A stretch of 38,421 nucleotides of DNA from an uncultured Nitrospira sp. (GCA_902500695.1 CABVRQ010000013.1:35730-74150); one strand, 5' to 3'; counted from the first letter of the stretch, positions 7,367 to 15,993 are shown. Program-made: numbers and translations. Notes: a model not told the origin generated them from the letters alone.

Positions 7367-9085
7367 TCATTGCTTTTGGGTTTCCAAAGAATCCGCTAGC
7401 CGTGTTCTCCAATCGAGAGAAATGAGCACAATGTTCTTTTTTGAACGGTAGAACTCAAACAACACGATGGCATTTAAATTCGGATCACCTGAAATGACTC
7501 GTTGATATTGGTCTTTGGTCATCATTACCAAACGCGTTGATTGTCGAACGTCCATTTTCAGTTCTTCAAGCGCCAAGGAATCTTCGAGACCCTTTCCCAC
7601 AATCCGTGAACGACCATGGAGATAGTCCCAATAAAATTCATCTTCATCTCCACGCCAATCCCATGACTGAAACACCGAAATGGGATCCGTTTGATTATTC
7701 AAGCGCCGTTGATTTTCGTCAAAAGCCAGTCTGGGAGAGCCTTCCGCTTGGATACCAGGAATAATAAATCCTGTCACCGTCACCATAAGGGCCAGGCCCA
7801 ACACCCCCACGCCCACCAGACCCATTCGCAGATAATTCTTGATGGCCAGGCCAATCATCATCAGGCCTAACATTCCTAACCCCAGTTTAAGTGCTAGAGG
7901 AATTATGTCCAACGGAACATGCCATTTCTTTTGAATCAGGATAGGTCCGAGAATTACTGCAACCACAAAAACAATGCCCAAACATCCTAACAAGCCCCTC
8001 AATAAGCCCCATCCTTCGGATACTGACGTTTCATATAGCAATCGATGATACACATACCCTACTAACAAACCGAATGCCGGCAGGAGAGGCATGAGATACC
8101 GTTCATGTTTTTCAGGAGTCAAACTCAACGACACAAAGTACACCACGACCCAGAGAAAGACCCACAATTCTTTCGGCGACTCAAGCCAGGGTCGACGTTT
8201 CCAGATGAGAAAAAGGCCAACTGGGAATAAAGCCGACCAGGGGAAGGCATCGAACCAGATTACCAGTCCATACCAAAAAATGGGACGTTTACCCCAGTAG
8301 GCCTCCCACGCAGAATGTTGTTGATCTCCCGAGACGGTGATCATGCGTTTGAGGTTTTCTTCAAAGAAAAAATGTTGTCTGAATTCCTGGCCAAGTAACA
8401 GGTAATAGCCACCCAGCAACAATCCACTCAAGACGACTCCCGCCACAAAATACGGTTCGCGAAACACCCGCCGGTCGCGGCGCATCCATAAGAATACTCC
8501 CATCACCAAAATGGGTAGGGCCAAGGCATGTAACGTTTTGACCATCGAGCCCAACGCCAACGACGCAAAGCCTACTAGATACCACCACTGTGACGATTCC
8601 TGAAAATACGCCCGAGCCCAGGCATACATCCCCAACGTCATACAAAAAGTTAACACGGGATCGATAATGGCCAAGGGACCAAACCACAGTCCCGCATAGC
8701 AGGTCCCGCATACGAGCGCCCCCCAAAATCCTGCCATGGCTGAAAACAAGAGGCGCCCTAAGAAATAGGTCGTGATCATCGTTCCCAAACTGGAAACAAT
8801 CGAAGGTAACCGTAACGCCGCCTCACTCCATCCAAAGCCATGAATGAATCCCGCCTGAAGCCAAAAGAAAAGAGGCGGTTTATTAAAATACGGTTCTCCC
8901 CGTAACCAAAGATGCACATAATCATCCGCCGCCATCATGGTGTGGGTGACAATGGCGTACAAACCCTCGGTTTCTCCAAACAGAGAAATGGAGGCATTGG
9001 AAATAAACGCCAGAAAACCAATGACTAGAAGAAGCGGAATATGGATAGCAGGGCGCTCAAGGAAGGCACCCCTGGAGGTATTCAT
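7367..9085 (-). CDS. family-39 (ArnT/PMT-like) glycosyltransferase, integral membrane
   Basis: This is a 572-residue polytopic membrane protein of the dolichyl/undecaprenyl-phosphate sugar transferase type. The first span (about 14-33, IPLLLVIGFLAFISNASISL) is followed by the periplasmic loop GETEGLYAIVTHTMM. In this family that loop carries the catalytic acidic residue; the usual Asp-Glu pair reads ETE here. Then comes the signature GEPYFNKPPLFFWLQA, with about ten further spans to residue 430. The 140-residue C-terminal part is soluble and variable. The enzyme should transfer a sugar from a lipid-phosphate donor to lipid A or another envelope acceptor on the outer face of the inner membrane. 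No other glycan genes adjoin, so the acceptor is unknown. Confidence 0.85.
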   Translation of the reverse strand: MNTSRGAFLERPAIHIPLLLVIGFLAFISNASISLFGETEGLYAIVTHTMMAADDYVHLWLRGEPYFNKPPLFFWLQAGFIHGFGWSEAALRLPSIVSSLGTMITTYFLGRLLFSAMAGFWGALVCGTCYAGLWFGPLAIIDPVLTFCMTLGMYAWARAYFQESSQWWYLVGFASLALGSMVKTLHALALPILVMGVFLWMRRDRRVFREPYFVAGVVLSGLLLGGYYLLLGQEFRQHFFFEENLKRMITVSGDQQHSAWEAYWGKRPIFWYGLVIWFDAFPWSALFPVGLFLIWKRRPWLESPKELWVFLWVVVYFVSLSLTPEKHERYLMPLLPAFGLLVGYVYHRLLYETSVSEGWGLLRGLLGCLGIVFVVAVILGPILIQKKWHVPLDIIPLALKLGLGMLGLMMIGLAIKNYLRMGLVGVGVLGLALMVTVTGFIIPGIQAEGSPRLAFDENQRRLNNQTDPISVFQSWDWRGDEDEFYWDYLHGRSRIVGKGLEDSLALEELKMDVRQSTRLVMMTKDQYQRVISGDPNLNAIVLFEFYRSKKNIVLISLDWRTRLADSLETQKQ

Positions 9086-9423
9086 CAGAAAAAAAGAGAT
9101 ATTTCACTGCCCATGATGGTCATTTCCCACTAATTAGCGGGTACACCCTACAACATAAATCCCAGGGTTGTTAACCCAAACGGCTATTCGACCAACTCAT
9201 TTCTTAGAATTCGGGCAATCGGTATCAACTTGGGTATGGTGAATGGGCAACAATACTTTTACGCTTGCCCCCATTGAAGTTCTGCCATACATCAGCAGGA
9301 GGGAAATAATACAACAGGAAAATTGACAGTTCCTAATACGTGATTAACTTCAAAATTTACGTTTACGCGTAAGGCCTAACGAGTGGCGGTATTAAATTAT
9401 CACGTCAACAAAGGAAATCTAAA
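9086..9423. other. 338-base spacer without a gene
   Basis: This spacer lies between the glycosyltransferase start and the 3' end of tRNA-Arg. It holds a perfect 10-bp palindrome TTACGCGTAA at 9363-9372 and a small GGGTT/AACCC inverted repeat near 9165. No open frame is supported and no T-rich terminator for the tRNA is evident. Confidence 0.5.
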
Positions 9424-9500
9424 TGGTGCGCCCGGAGGGACTTGAACCCCCAACCCTCGGCTCCGAAGGCCGATGCTCTATCCAATTGAGCTACGGACGC
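9424..9500 (-). tRNA. tRNA-Arg (anticodon UCG)
   Basis: The minus strand folds as a full cloverleaf of 77 bases including an encoded CCA end. The acceptor stem GCGTCCG pairs with CGGGCGC (one G-U). The D arm is GCTCAATTGGATAGAGC. The anticodon stem TCGGC/GCCGA encloses the loop CTTCGGA, so the anticodon is TCG, reading CGA and other CGN codons. The T arm contains GGTTCAAGTCC. It stands alone, with no neighbouring tRNA. Confidence 0.97.
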
Positions 9501-9733
9501 ATGAGAAGTTGCCTTTATACATCCCACCAAGGTCCCCGTCAACCAGGCTCTCATCTCTTCAGGATTCCTCTAGCTGTTTTTGTTTATTCCTCTCCACTAA
9601 AAGTGATTTGATCAATGAGTAGTATTTGACCATTTTGGCCCATCCGTCTGGGGAATAGTCGCGGAAGCTCCTGTTGGGTTGAAATAGGCCTAAGTAAGAA
9701 ATCTTCCCAAATTTTCTGAAAGTCAGGATTCAC

Positions 9734-10045
9734 ATGATACGTACCGAACAACTGGCCCCCGACACCATCATGTTTCATGTGCGAGGACAATTTAATAAAC
9801 AAGTTGCCAAAGAATTGAGTTTGTCGGTCTTTCGTTCCTACCACTTAGGGTTTAAGACATTTCTTTGCAATCTGAGCCTGAACATGGTGTTAGATAAGGA
9901 TGCTCATTACCACCTGACGTTAATTGGAGAGGGGTTGCGAGATAAAGGAAGAAATTGGCGAGTAATTAGTCCCCCCTCTTCGGGCGGAAACCAGCTTATC
10001 CTTCGCACGAACCTTCAGTTGCTTGCTCCTGCAAACTTGAATTAA
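9734..10045 (+). CDS. possible STAS-like protein, unknown function
   Basis: This is a 103-residue open frame on the plus strand among minus-strand genes. It begins MIRTEQLAPDTIMFHVRGQF and has the strand-strand-helix-strand rhythm of STAS/anti-sigma-factor-antagonist domains. The parts are TIMFHVRGQFNKQVAKELS, a 'KTFLCNLSLNMVLDKDAHYHL' strand and helix, and RNWRVISPPS near the end. The usual DSSG phosphoacceptor is missing; LNMVLDKDA occupies that place. TCAGGATT precedes the ATG. An opposing minus-strand frame (9584-9844) overlaps it but looks less protein-like. The fold assignment is a guess from pattern. Confidence 0.5.
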   Translation: MIRTEQLAPDTIMFHVRGQFNKQVAKELSLSVFRSYHLGFKTFLCNLSLNMVLDKDAHYHLTLIGEGLRDKGRNWRVISPPSSGGNQLILRTNLQLLAPANLN

Positions 10046-10351
10046 TTATCCTTTTTAAAAAAAAAGACGCTATCCACGCTCCTCCCTCGGTGGAAATAAA
10101 AAATCCTTGCTTGACTCTGCTCTCTCTTAAGTCCGTCTAGAACTCACCTGATAGCCAAAAATTTAACCCTTCTCGGCTTGTTGTAATCCCTGCAGAATTC
10201 CGAACCAAATGACTCGCTTTTTTTGTGGGGATGGAGATCAGTTTACCAATTTGTGGCATGAAGGAAGGGTGGAGTTGAACCAAAGAAAACCGGGATATCG
10301 TTCCGATTGATCCCACGGGAAATTTCTCTGCGACATTCCACAATGTGATGA
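10046..10351. other. 306-base spacer, no convincing gene
   Basis: This spacer contains an A9 tract near 10060. It also holds a 68-codon minus-strand frame (10137-10343) that opens with a TTG 8 bases after the upstream gene's stop. That frame's translation (FPVGSIGTISRFSLVQLHPS and so on) matches nothing I recognise and it has no ribosome binding site, so I do not call it a gene. Confidence 0.45.
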
Positions 10352-10792
10352 TTAATACGATTCAGGGGTGGGGAGATCGACTTCGGATTGGGTGGCTTCT
10401 GGGACGAGTTTTTCTAAACGGCGATGATAGTCCCGAAGACGTTGTTGTTGTTGTGGGGTGAATTTAATAGTTTCTTGATTGTGCAATTCCACCAATTGTT
10501 CGACGCATTGCAAAAGGGGAGGAACGGCGTCAAACACTTTCCCCGCCTCAAAGGCTTCCAAGGACTCGACTAATAATAGCGGGAGAGTTTTATACGTCAC
10601 TCCAACCCGGTCACGAAATCGATAGACCGTGGTTTCATAGGCATCGACTGCCTCAGGACTCGGACGAATTCCTCCAGACAATGCCAACATGGACTTGGCT
10701 GGTACCTTGGCAGCAAAAACCGCTAGACCGGCAATCAGTTCTCCTAATGTGTCAACCACCTGCCCAGGTTCCAGCTTGGCCTCTTTTTTCAT
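10352..10792 (-). CDS. conserved-looking protein of unknown function
   Basis: This is a 146-residue soluble protein with no signal peptide or membrane span. It begins MKKEAKLEPGQVVDTLGELI and looks entirely helical. A central segment PLLLVESLEAFEAGKVFDAV is followed by LLQCVEQLVELHNQE. A Gln-rich patch (TPQQQQRLRDYHRRLEKL) is encoded by repeated CAA codons. The charge pattern suggests a helical bundle. The gene lies 34 bases downstream of the rluD-type gene and may be transcribed with it. No family was recognised. Confidence 0.65.
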   Translation of the reverse strand: MKKEAKLEPGQVVDTLGELIAGLAVFAAKVPAKSMLALSGGIRPSPEAVDAYETTVYRFRDRVGVTYKTLPLLLVESLEAFEAGKVFDAVPPLLQCVEQLVELHNQETIKFTPQQQQRLRDYHRRLEKLVPEATQSEVDLPTPESY

Positions 10793-10826
10793 ATGCTCAA
10801 ATCTACTCTAATCGCTTGGTGGCTTG

Positions 10827-11807
10827 TCAAGACAGGAATGGGTTTTCCTTGCCCTTCAAGGCATTCAGTACGGTAGCCATATCTTCCGGCAACTCCGCTG
10901 CAAATGTCACCATTTTATTAGAAACAGGATGCACGAAGCCGAGAACCTTGGCATGTAACATCACTCGGGGAATGGCCATCGCTCCTACTACCATAACTTT
11001 TTTCCCACCATAGGTTTGGTCACCCAATATCGGACATCCGATAGCCTTGAGGTGAACTCGTAGCTGATGCGTGCGGCCTGTACCAGGAAATAACTCCACA
11101 TGTGCGGCCGCTACCCCAAATCGTTCTTTCACTCTGTAATTGGTCAACGACTCCTTGGGATTGGTTGTGCGTGGGGAAAAAGTTTTCCGATCTTTGGTAT
11201 CTCGCCCGATCGACAACTCAATCCGGCCTTCCCGTGTTTCTGGTCCTCCCCACACAAACGCCTCATAGACCCGGGTGATGGAATGGGCTTTGAATTGTCC
11301 CGCCAATACCCTGTGAGCCTGATCATTTTTCGCTACGACTAAGATTCCTGTCGTTTCCTTGTCCAGTCGATGCACCAAACCCGGACGCTCTTTTCCTCCA
11401 ATAGATGAGAGATGCCCTTCACCCCTTTGCATGTGATGCAGGAGCGCATTAACTAAGGTCCCAGTCCAATGGCCTGGGGCCGGATGAACAACAAGGCCTG
11501 CCGGTTTGTTGAGAACCAACAGAAATTCATCTTCATACAGGATGACAAGGGGAATGGGTTCAGGATTGATTTCCACGGGCTCTGGACGTGGTACGACCAG
11601 CACAACGCAATCACCAGGCCTAACCTTGTGGCTGGGTTTCACAACCTGACCACCGACGGTAATATGGCCGTCCTCAATTAATCGTTGGAGAGCTGTCCGG
11701 GAAAAATACGGTTCGCGGTTGGCAAGAAAATGATCAAGGCGCTTGGGCGATTCGCCTGCGGTGACGATGAACTCCGTCCGCGTATCGACATGCGGCATGG
11801 CAGGCAA
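10827..11807 (-). CDS. rluD: RluA/RluD family 23S rRNA pseudouridine synthase
   Basis: This 326-residue enzyme has an N-terminal S4 RNA-binding domain (residues about 16-75, RLDHFLANREPYFSRTALQR onward). A pseudouridine synthase domain follows. The catalytic motif is RPGLVHRLDKETTGILVVAK, with the nucleophilic Asp in RLDKET. The downstream GRTHQLRVHLKAIGCPILGD is characteristic of the RluA family. S4 plus this domain and this length fit RluD, which modifies helix 69 of 23S rRNA. Paralogues RluC and RluA are hard to exclude by eye. Two Met codons (11805 and 11796) could start it; the domain start is unaffected. The gene lies 24 bases downstream of atpC. Confidence 0.88.
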   Translation of the reverse strand: MPAMPHVDTRTEFIVTAGESPKRLDHFLANREPYFSRTALQRLIEDGHITVGGQVVKPSHKVRPGDCVVLVVPRPEPVEINPEPIPLVILYEDEFLLVLNKPAGLVVHPAPGHWTGTLVNALLHHMQRGEGHLSSIGGKERPGLVHRLDKETTGILVVAKNDQAHRVLAGQFKAHSITRVYEAFVWGGPETREGRIELSIGRDTKDRKTFSPRTTNPKESLTNYRVKERFGVAAAHVELFPGTGRTHQLRVHLKAIGCPILGDQTYGGKKVMVVGAMAIPRVMLHAKVLGFVHPVSNKMVTFAAELPEDMATVLNALKGKENPFLS

Positions 11808-11831
11808 AAACGAACGGGGTGGCCAATAACT

Positions 11832-12284
11832 CTATAACAGGCGGGAGCCGTCCTGTTGGCGGCGGCCGGCAATCTTTTGTCGAAGACGGGCTTTTTCCAA
11901 ACTAACGCGAGCTTCTTCTACTTCCGATGGCAAACCACCTCGCTCCAGACGTTCTTCCGCTTTGCGAACTGCAGACTCGGCGCGTTCCACATTAATATCC
12001 TCAGCTTTTTCGGCGATTTCTGCCAGAATCGTCACTTTTGTCGGCGTGACTTCCGCAAATCCCCAAAGTACAGACATATATTCGGTCTGTTCACCCACAC
12101 GGTATTGAAGTTCGCCAATCCGCAAGGTGCTCAGAAAATGACAATGGCCAGGAAGCACCCCGAAATCGCCCTCGCTTCCGGGAGCCGACACATAGTCGAC
12201 TTCCTTACTGAGCAAGCGGTGCTCCGGGGTGACTACCTCCAAAAGAATCTTCCCTGAGGACTCTGTTGCAGCAGAATCAGCCAT
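11832..12284 (-). CDS. atpC: F1 ATP synthase epsilon subunit
   Basis: This 150-residue subunit has the beta-sandwich domain (KILLEVVTPEHRLLSKEVDY, then SAPGSEGDFGVLPGHCHFLS) and a C-terminal helical hairpin rich in Glu, Arg and Ala. Epsilon binds the foot of gamma and the c-ring and can inhibit hydrolysis. A short N-terminal extension (ADSAATESSG) is present. Its ATG overlaps the atpD stop by one base (TAATG), so the two are translationally coupled. Since epsilon docks on gamma, its partner surface is absent from the shortened gamma remnant in this operon. Confidence 0.96.
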   Translation of the reverse strand: MADSAATESSGKILLEVVTPEHRLLSKEVDYVSAPGSEGDFGVLPGHCHFLSTLRIGELQYRVGEQTEYMSVLWGFAEVTPTKVTILAEIAEKAEDINVERAESAVRKAEERLERGGLPSEVEEARVSLEKARLRQKIAGRRQQDGSRLL

Positions 12285-13738
12285 TATTGTTTATATCCAA
12301 GCTTTTCCGCTTTTTCGATGGCCTCTTCAATCGGCCCAACCATATAGAAGGCCTGCTCAGGCAGGTGATCATATTTGCCATCCACGATCTCTTTGAAACT
12401 TCGAACCGTATCGACGAGTTTGACGTACTTCCCAGGAGATCCCGTAAAAGCTTCAGCCACATGGAAGGGTTGCGAGAGAAAGCGTTGGAGCTTTCTGGCC
12501 CTCGCCACTAATTGTTTGTCGTCTTCCGACAATTCGTCCATACCTAAAATCGCGATAATATCCTGGAGATCTTTATACCGTTGCAAGGTGCCTTGCACCC
12601 GTTGCACCACCTGGTAATGTTCCTCACCCAAAATATGGGGATCTAAAATTCTGGAAGTGGAATCCAAAGGATCGACAGCAGGATAGATGCCCAACTCGGC
12701 CAATTGCCGAGACAGCACAGTAGTGGCATCCAAATGGGCAAACGCCGTAGCCGGGGCAGGGTCTGTCAGGTCGTCGGCCGGCACATAAACTGCTTGAACC
12801 GAAGTGATGGATCCCTTCTTGGTCGAGGTGATCCGTTCCTGCAATGTTCCCATCTCCGTACCCAAAGTCGGTTGATAGCCCACGGCTGATGGCATCCGAC
12901 CGAGCAAGGCGGACACCTCCGAACCGGCTTGAGTAAATCGGAAGATGTTGTCGACAAAAAGCAGAACGTCCTGATGCTCCTCATCACGGAAATATTCGGC
13001 GATGGTCAGGCCGGTGAGGCCCACGCGGAGGCGCGCTCCTGGCGGTTCATTCATTTGACCATAGACTAATGCGGCTTTAGATTTGGTGAAATCATTGGGA
13101 TCAATGACCTTGGACTCTTGCATTTCATGCCAGAGGTCATTGCCTTCGCGGGTCCGTTCACCGACTCCGGCAAATACCGAAAACCCGCCGTGGTGGAGAG
13201 CGATGTTATTGATGAGTTCCATGATGATGACGGTTTTTCCCACACCGGCGCCACCAAACAGCCCGACCTTTCCCCCTTTGGCATAGGGCTCCAACAGGTC
13301 GATGACTTTAATTCCGGTTTCTAATATTTCCGTTTTGGTTTCCTGTTCTTCTAATGTAGGAGCCGGACGATGAATAGACCACCGTTTTTGCGTTTTCACT
13401 TCGCCGAAGCCATCAACGGGATCCCCTAAGACATTGACCACCCGTCCCAGCGTTTCCCTGCCTACAGGAACAGAAATCGCGGCGCCGGTATCCTTTACCT
13501 CCAAGCCACGGACCAATCCATCCGTTGAGGACATGGCGACCGCCCTCACACGATTTTCTCCAAGGTGTTGAGCCACTTCCAATGTGACCTGGTCCGGCTG
13601 CCCGCTCTGATCTCCTGAATTATTGGTGATCGTTATAGCGTTAAAAATATTGGGGAGTTTCCCTGGAGGGAACTCCACGTCCACCACCGGTCCCATGACT
13701 TGAATGACTTTTCCATTTACGACATCCGTACCCACCAT
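12284..13738 (-). CDS. atpD: F1 ATP synthase beta subunit
   Basis: This 484-residue catalytic subunit is complete. It shows the Walker A GGAGVGKTVIIMELI (about residues 154-168), the catalytic-glutamate loop GVGERTREGNDLWHEM, and Walker B DVLLFVDNIFRFTQAGSEVS. The beta-specific ALLGRMPSAVGYQPTL and the DELSEDD loop (the beta DELSEED lever) are also present. It forms the alternating catalytic sites with alpha. A strong ribosome binding site AAGGAGT precedes the ATG at 13736-13738. The gene appears fully functional, which contrasts with the gutted atpG immediately upstream. Confidence 0.98.
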   Translation of the reverse strand: MVGTDVVNGKVIQVMGPVVDVEFPPGKLPNIFNAITITNNSGDQSGQPDQVTLEVAQHLGENRVRAVAMSSTDGLVRGLEVKDTGAAISVPVGRETLGRVVNVLGDPVDGFGEVKTQKRWSIHRPAPTLEEQETKTEILETGIKVIDLLEPYAKGGKVGLFGGAGVGKTVIIMELINNIALHHGGFSVFAGVGERTREGNDLWHEMQESKVIDPNDFTKSKAALVYGQMNEPPGARLRVGLTGLTIAEYFRDEEHQDVLLFVDNIFRFTQAGSEVSALLGRMPSAVGYQPTLGTEMGTLQERITSTKKGSITSVQAVYVPADDLTDPAPATAFAHLDATTVLSRQLAELGIYPAVDPLDSTSRILDPHILGEEHYQVVQRVQGTLQRYKDLQDIIAILGMDELSEDDKQLVARARKLQRFLSQPFHVAEAFTGSPGKYVKLVDTVRSFKEIVDGKYDHLPEQAFYMVGPIEEAIEKAEKLGYKQ

Positions 13739-13808
13739 AGACTCCTTGGTTGAAAAAGATTGGTGAACGGCACACGTGCCCCGTGCCCGGCCAGGATCAA
13801 CCTTCGAT

Positions 13809-13919
13809 TTATTTCAGGGCCTCTGCGCCTCCCACAATATCCATGTTCATGGCCTTTGTTATTTTCTGCGTGTTTTTAACAGACGAAATTTTTCGTCGAA
13901 GGCTTTGAAGACTCGGCAT
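13809..13919 (-). pseudogene. atpG: atpG remnant: gamma subunit with its middle deleted in frame
   Basis: Between atpA and atpD, where atpG normally lies, the minus strand has a 36-codon frame from ATG (13917-13919) to TAA (13809-13811). Residues 1-24 are the canonical gamma N-terminus (MPSLQSLRRK, then NTQKITKAM). Residues 26-36 are the canonical gamma C-terminus (MDIVGGAEALK). Gamma is normally about 290 residues, so roughly 250 residues are missing, and the join at about 13842-13850 keeps the reading frame. The ATG lies 10 bases after the atpA stop and has no clear ribosome binding site. Gamma is the rotor shaft, so this product cannot link F1 to the membrane sector. Both ends are unmistakable; whether the loss is biological or an assembly collapse cannot be told from one sequence. 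Confidence 0.9.
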
Positions 13920-13929
13920 AGCGAAAAAT

Positions 13930-15450
13930 TTACGCGGCTTGGTCGTAGCCTTTGGCCTTTTTAAATTCCGAAATGATATTTTTTAATTTTCCACCAAATT
14001 CCTCATCTATCTTCTTCTTGGTCACAATTTCTTCCCGAATATTGGCGTATTTCTCTTTAATAAAAGCTAACAGGTCTTTTTCAAACTCCCGGATTTTTTT
14101 AACGGGAACATTATCAAGAAACCCGTTCACTCCGGAATAAATTGACAACACCTGATCTGCCACAGGCAGGGGTTTATACTGATCCTGTTTCAGCAGCTCC
14201 ACCATGCGCACACCACGAGCCAATTGGGCTTGCGTCGCTTTGTCCAATTCACTACCAAATTGGGAAAAGGCGGCCATTTCCCGATATTGAGCCAAATCAA
14301 GCCTGAGCGTCCCTGCTACTTGTTTCATGGTTTTAATCTGGGCCGAACCACCCACGCGGGATACTGACAAACCGACGTTAATCGCCGGTCGGATGCCGGA
14401 ATAAAACAGGTCGGATGCCAAATAAATCTGCCCATCGGTAATCGAGATGACGTTCGTGGGAATATAGGCAGAGACATCACCTGCTTGCGTTTCGATAATC
14501 GGCAATGCCGTTAAACTCCCGGCACCTTTTTCATCACTCATCTTGGCAGCCCGTTCTAACAAGCGCGAATGTAAGAAGAAGATGTCACCAGGATAGGCCT
14601 CGCGTCCAGGAGGCCGACGGAGCAAAAGGGAGAGCTGTCGATAGGCCGTCGCATGTTTGGATAAATCGTCATAGACGATAAGCGCATGCTTGCCATTGTC
14701 ACGGAAATATTCGGCCATGGTGACCCCTGCATATGGTGCAAAAAATTGCAGGGACGCTGAATCGCTGGCTGTGGCTGACACCACCGTGGTGTATTCCATG
14801 GCCCCATGGTCTTCCAGGGTTTTCACCACTCGAGCCACCGTCGATCGTTTTTGCCCGATGGCGACGTAAAAACAAAACACACCCAAGCCTTTTTGATTGA
14901 TGATGGTGTCCACCGCAATGGCAGTTTTCCCGGTCTGGCGGTCTCCAATAATTAGCTCCCGTTGACCTCGACCGACCGGAATCATGGCATCAATAGCTTT
15001 AAGCCCCGTTTGTAACGGTTCACCTACGGATTGCCGGTCCACCACACCAGGCGCCCGAATTTCGATAAGCCGCGTTTCCGTGGTATTGATCGGCCCCTTC
15101 CCATCAATAGGCTTCCCAATGGCATCGACAACGCGACCAACAAGTGCTTCCCCAACCGGGACCTCGGCAATTCGTCCAGTGCGTTTTACCGGATCTCCTT
15201 CCCGAATCCCCACATCCTCACCCAGAAGCACCACTCCGACACTATCTTCTTCCAGGTTTAAAGCCACCCCGTACACTCCACCAGGAAATTCCAATAACTC
15301 ACCAGCCATCGCCCCTTCTAACCCATAGACCTTGGCAATATTATCACCCACCTGGATGACGTAGCCCATTTCCTTGACATCAACCCGTTGCTCAAATCCT
15401 TTGATTTTTTCCTTAATGATGGAGCTGATTTCTTCTGCTTTGATCTGCAT
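13930..15450 (-). CDS. atpA: F1 ATP synthase alpha subunit
   Basis: This 506-residue regulatory nucleotide-binding subunit is intact from MQIKAEEISSIIKEKIKGFE to a C-terminus ending GYDQAA. The P-loop is GDRQTGKTAIAVDTIINQKG (about 169-188). Other alpha signatures are GLKAIDAMIPVGRGQRELII, LLRRPPGREAYPGDIFFLHS and PAINVGLSVSRVGGSAQIK. Alpha alternates with beta in the F1 hexamer and carries the non-catalytic sites. It starts 3 bases after the atpH stop. Ten bases separate its stop from the start of the gamma remnant, the spacing expected in an undisturbed operon. Confidence 0.98.
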   Translation of the reverse strand: MQIKAEEISSIIKEKIKGFEQRVDVKEMGYVIQVGDNIAKVYGLEGAMAGELLEFPGGVYGVALNLEEDSVGVVLLGEDVGIREGDPVKRTGRIAEVPVGEALVGRVVDAIGKPIDGKGPINTTETRLIEIRAPGVVDRQSVGEPLQTGLKAIDAMIPVGRGQRELIIGDRQTGKTAIAVDTIINQKGLGVFCFYVAIGQKRSTVARVVKTLEDHGAMEYTTVVSATASDSASLQFFAPYAGVTMAEYFRDNGKHALIVYDDLSKHATAYRQLSLLLRRPPGREAYPGDIFFLHSRLLERAAKMSDEKGAGSLTALPIIETQAGDVSAYIPTNVISITDGQIYLASDLFYSGIRPAINVGLSVSRVGGSAQIKTMKQVAGTLRLDLAQYREMAAFSQFGSELDKATQAQLARGVRMVELLKQDQYKPLPVADQVLSIYSGVNGFLDNVPVKKIREFEKDLLAFIKEKYANIREEIVTKKKIDEEFGGKLKNIISEFKKAKGYDQAA

Positions 15451-15453
15451 GGA

Positions 15454-15993
15454 TTATCCCTTCGTCAACTGATCGTGCATACCGGTGAGTCGACCCAATA
15501 CCGTATTATCAAAAACCCGGCTGCCAATTTTTATTCTTAATCCCGCAATAAGATGGGGATCAATCTCAAAGGCCACTTCGACTCCATGGTGTAGCGTTTG
15601 AGACAAATCTTGCTTGATCTGTTCTTTTTCGGCCGATGGTAACGGTGTGGCCGAAACCACCCAGACTTGCTGAACACCCTGTTGTTGATCTGCCAATTCC
15701 GCAAACGCCTCTGAAATTTCAGGCAGCAACATGGCCCGATTCTTTTTCAACAGTTGAGTCAGGAAATCCCGCATGACTGAAGGGGCCTCCATCCGTTGGC
15801 TCAATTCAGTCAGGACAGCCTGTTTTTCCTCAAAATTAAAAACTGGTGAAGCGAGGACATGCTTCAAGGCAGGGATTTCCTCAAGGCCTTGTTGCAATGC
15901 GCTTAAGGCACTTCGTGCTGATTCGATACCCGATTGATCGAGCAGTTGGAAAAGGGCCGATGCATATCGGCGCCCAATGGTGCTTTTATTCAC
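15454..15993 (-). CDS. atpH: F1 ATP synthase delta subunit
   Basis: This 179-residue delta (OSCP-like) subunit forms the peripheral-stalk cap that ties F1 to the b subunits. The N-terminal six-helix domain begins with the conserved TIGRRYASALFQLLDQSG. The C-terminal part contains EVAFEIDPHLIAGLRIKIGS, then RVFDNTVLGRL, which is typical of the family. It starts with GTG (15991-15993) without an evident ribosome binding site. It is the first gene of the F1 operon. No atpB, atpE or atpF lies upstream, as mnmA is the next gene, so the membrane sector must be encoded elsewhere in the genome. Confidence 0.95.
   Translation of the reverse strand: MNKSTIGRRYASALFQLLDQSGIESARSALSALQQGLEEIPALKHVLASPVFNFEEKQAVLTELSQRMEAPSVMRDFLTQLLKKNRAMLLPEISEAFAELADQQQGVQQVWVVSATPLPSAEKEQIKQDLSQTLHHGVEVAFEIDPHLIAGLRIKIGSRVFDNTVLGRLTGMHDQLTKG

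Noticed and set aside
9584..9844. 86-codon minus-strand frame opposing the STAS-like gene
   Set aside because: Half of it is antisense to the better-looking plus-strand gene and its composition is unprotein-like. I kept the plus-strand call at moderate confidence.
10137..10343. 68-codon minus-strand frame just downstream of the unknown 146-residue protein
   Set aside because: It starts with TTG, has no ribosome binding site and no familiar pattern. Position is its only support.
13760..13800. GC-rich near-palindrome (around GGCACGTGTGCC) between the atpG remnant and atpD
   Set aside because: It resembles a parS core (CACGTG) but lacks the GTT/AAC arms, and the stem loop is too short for a good hairpin. 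No role could be supported.
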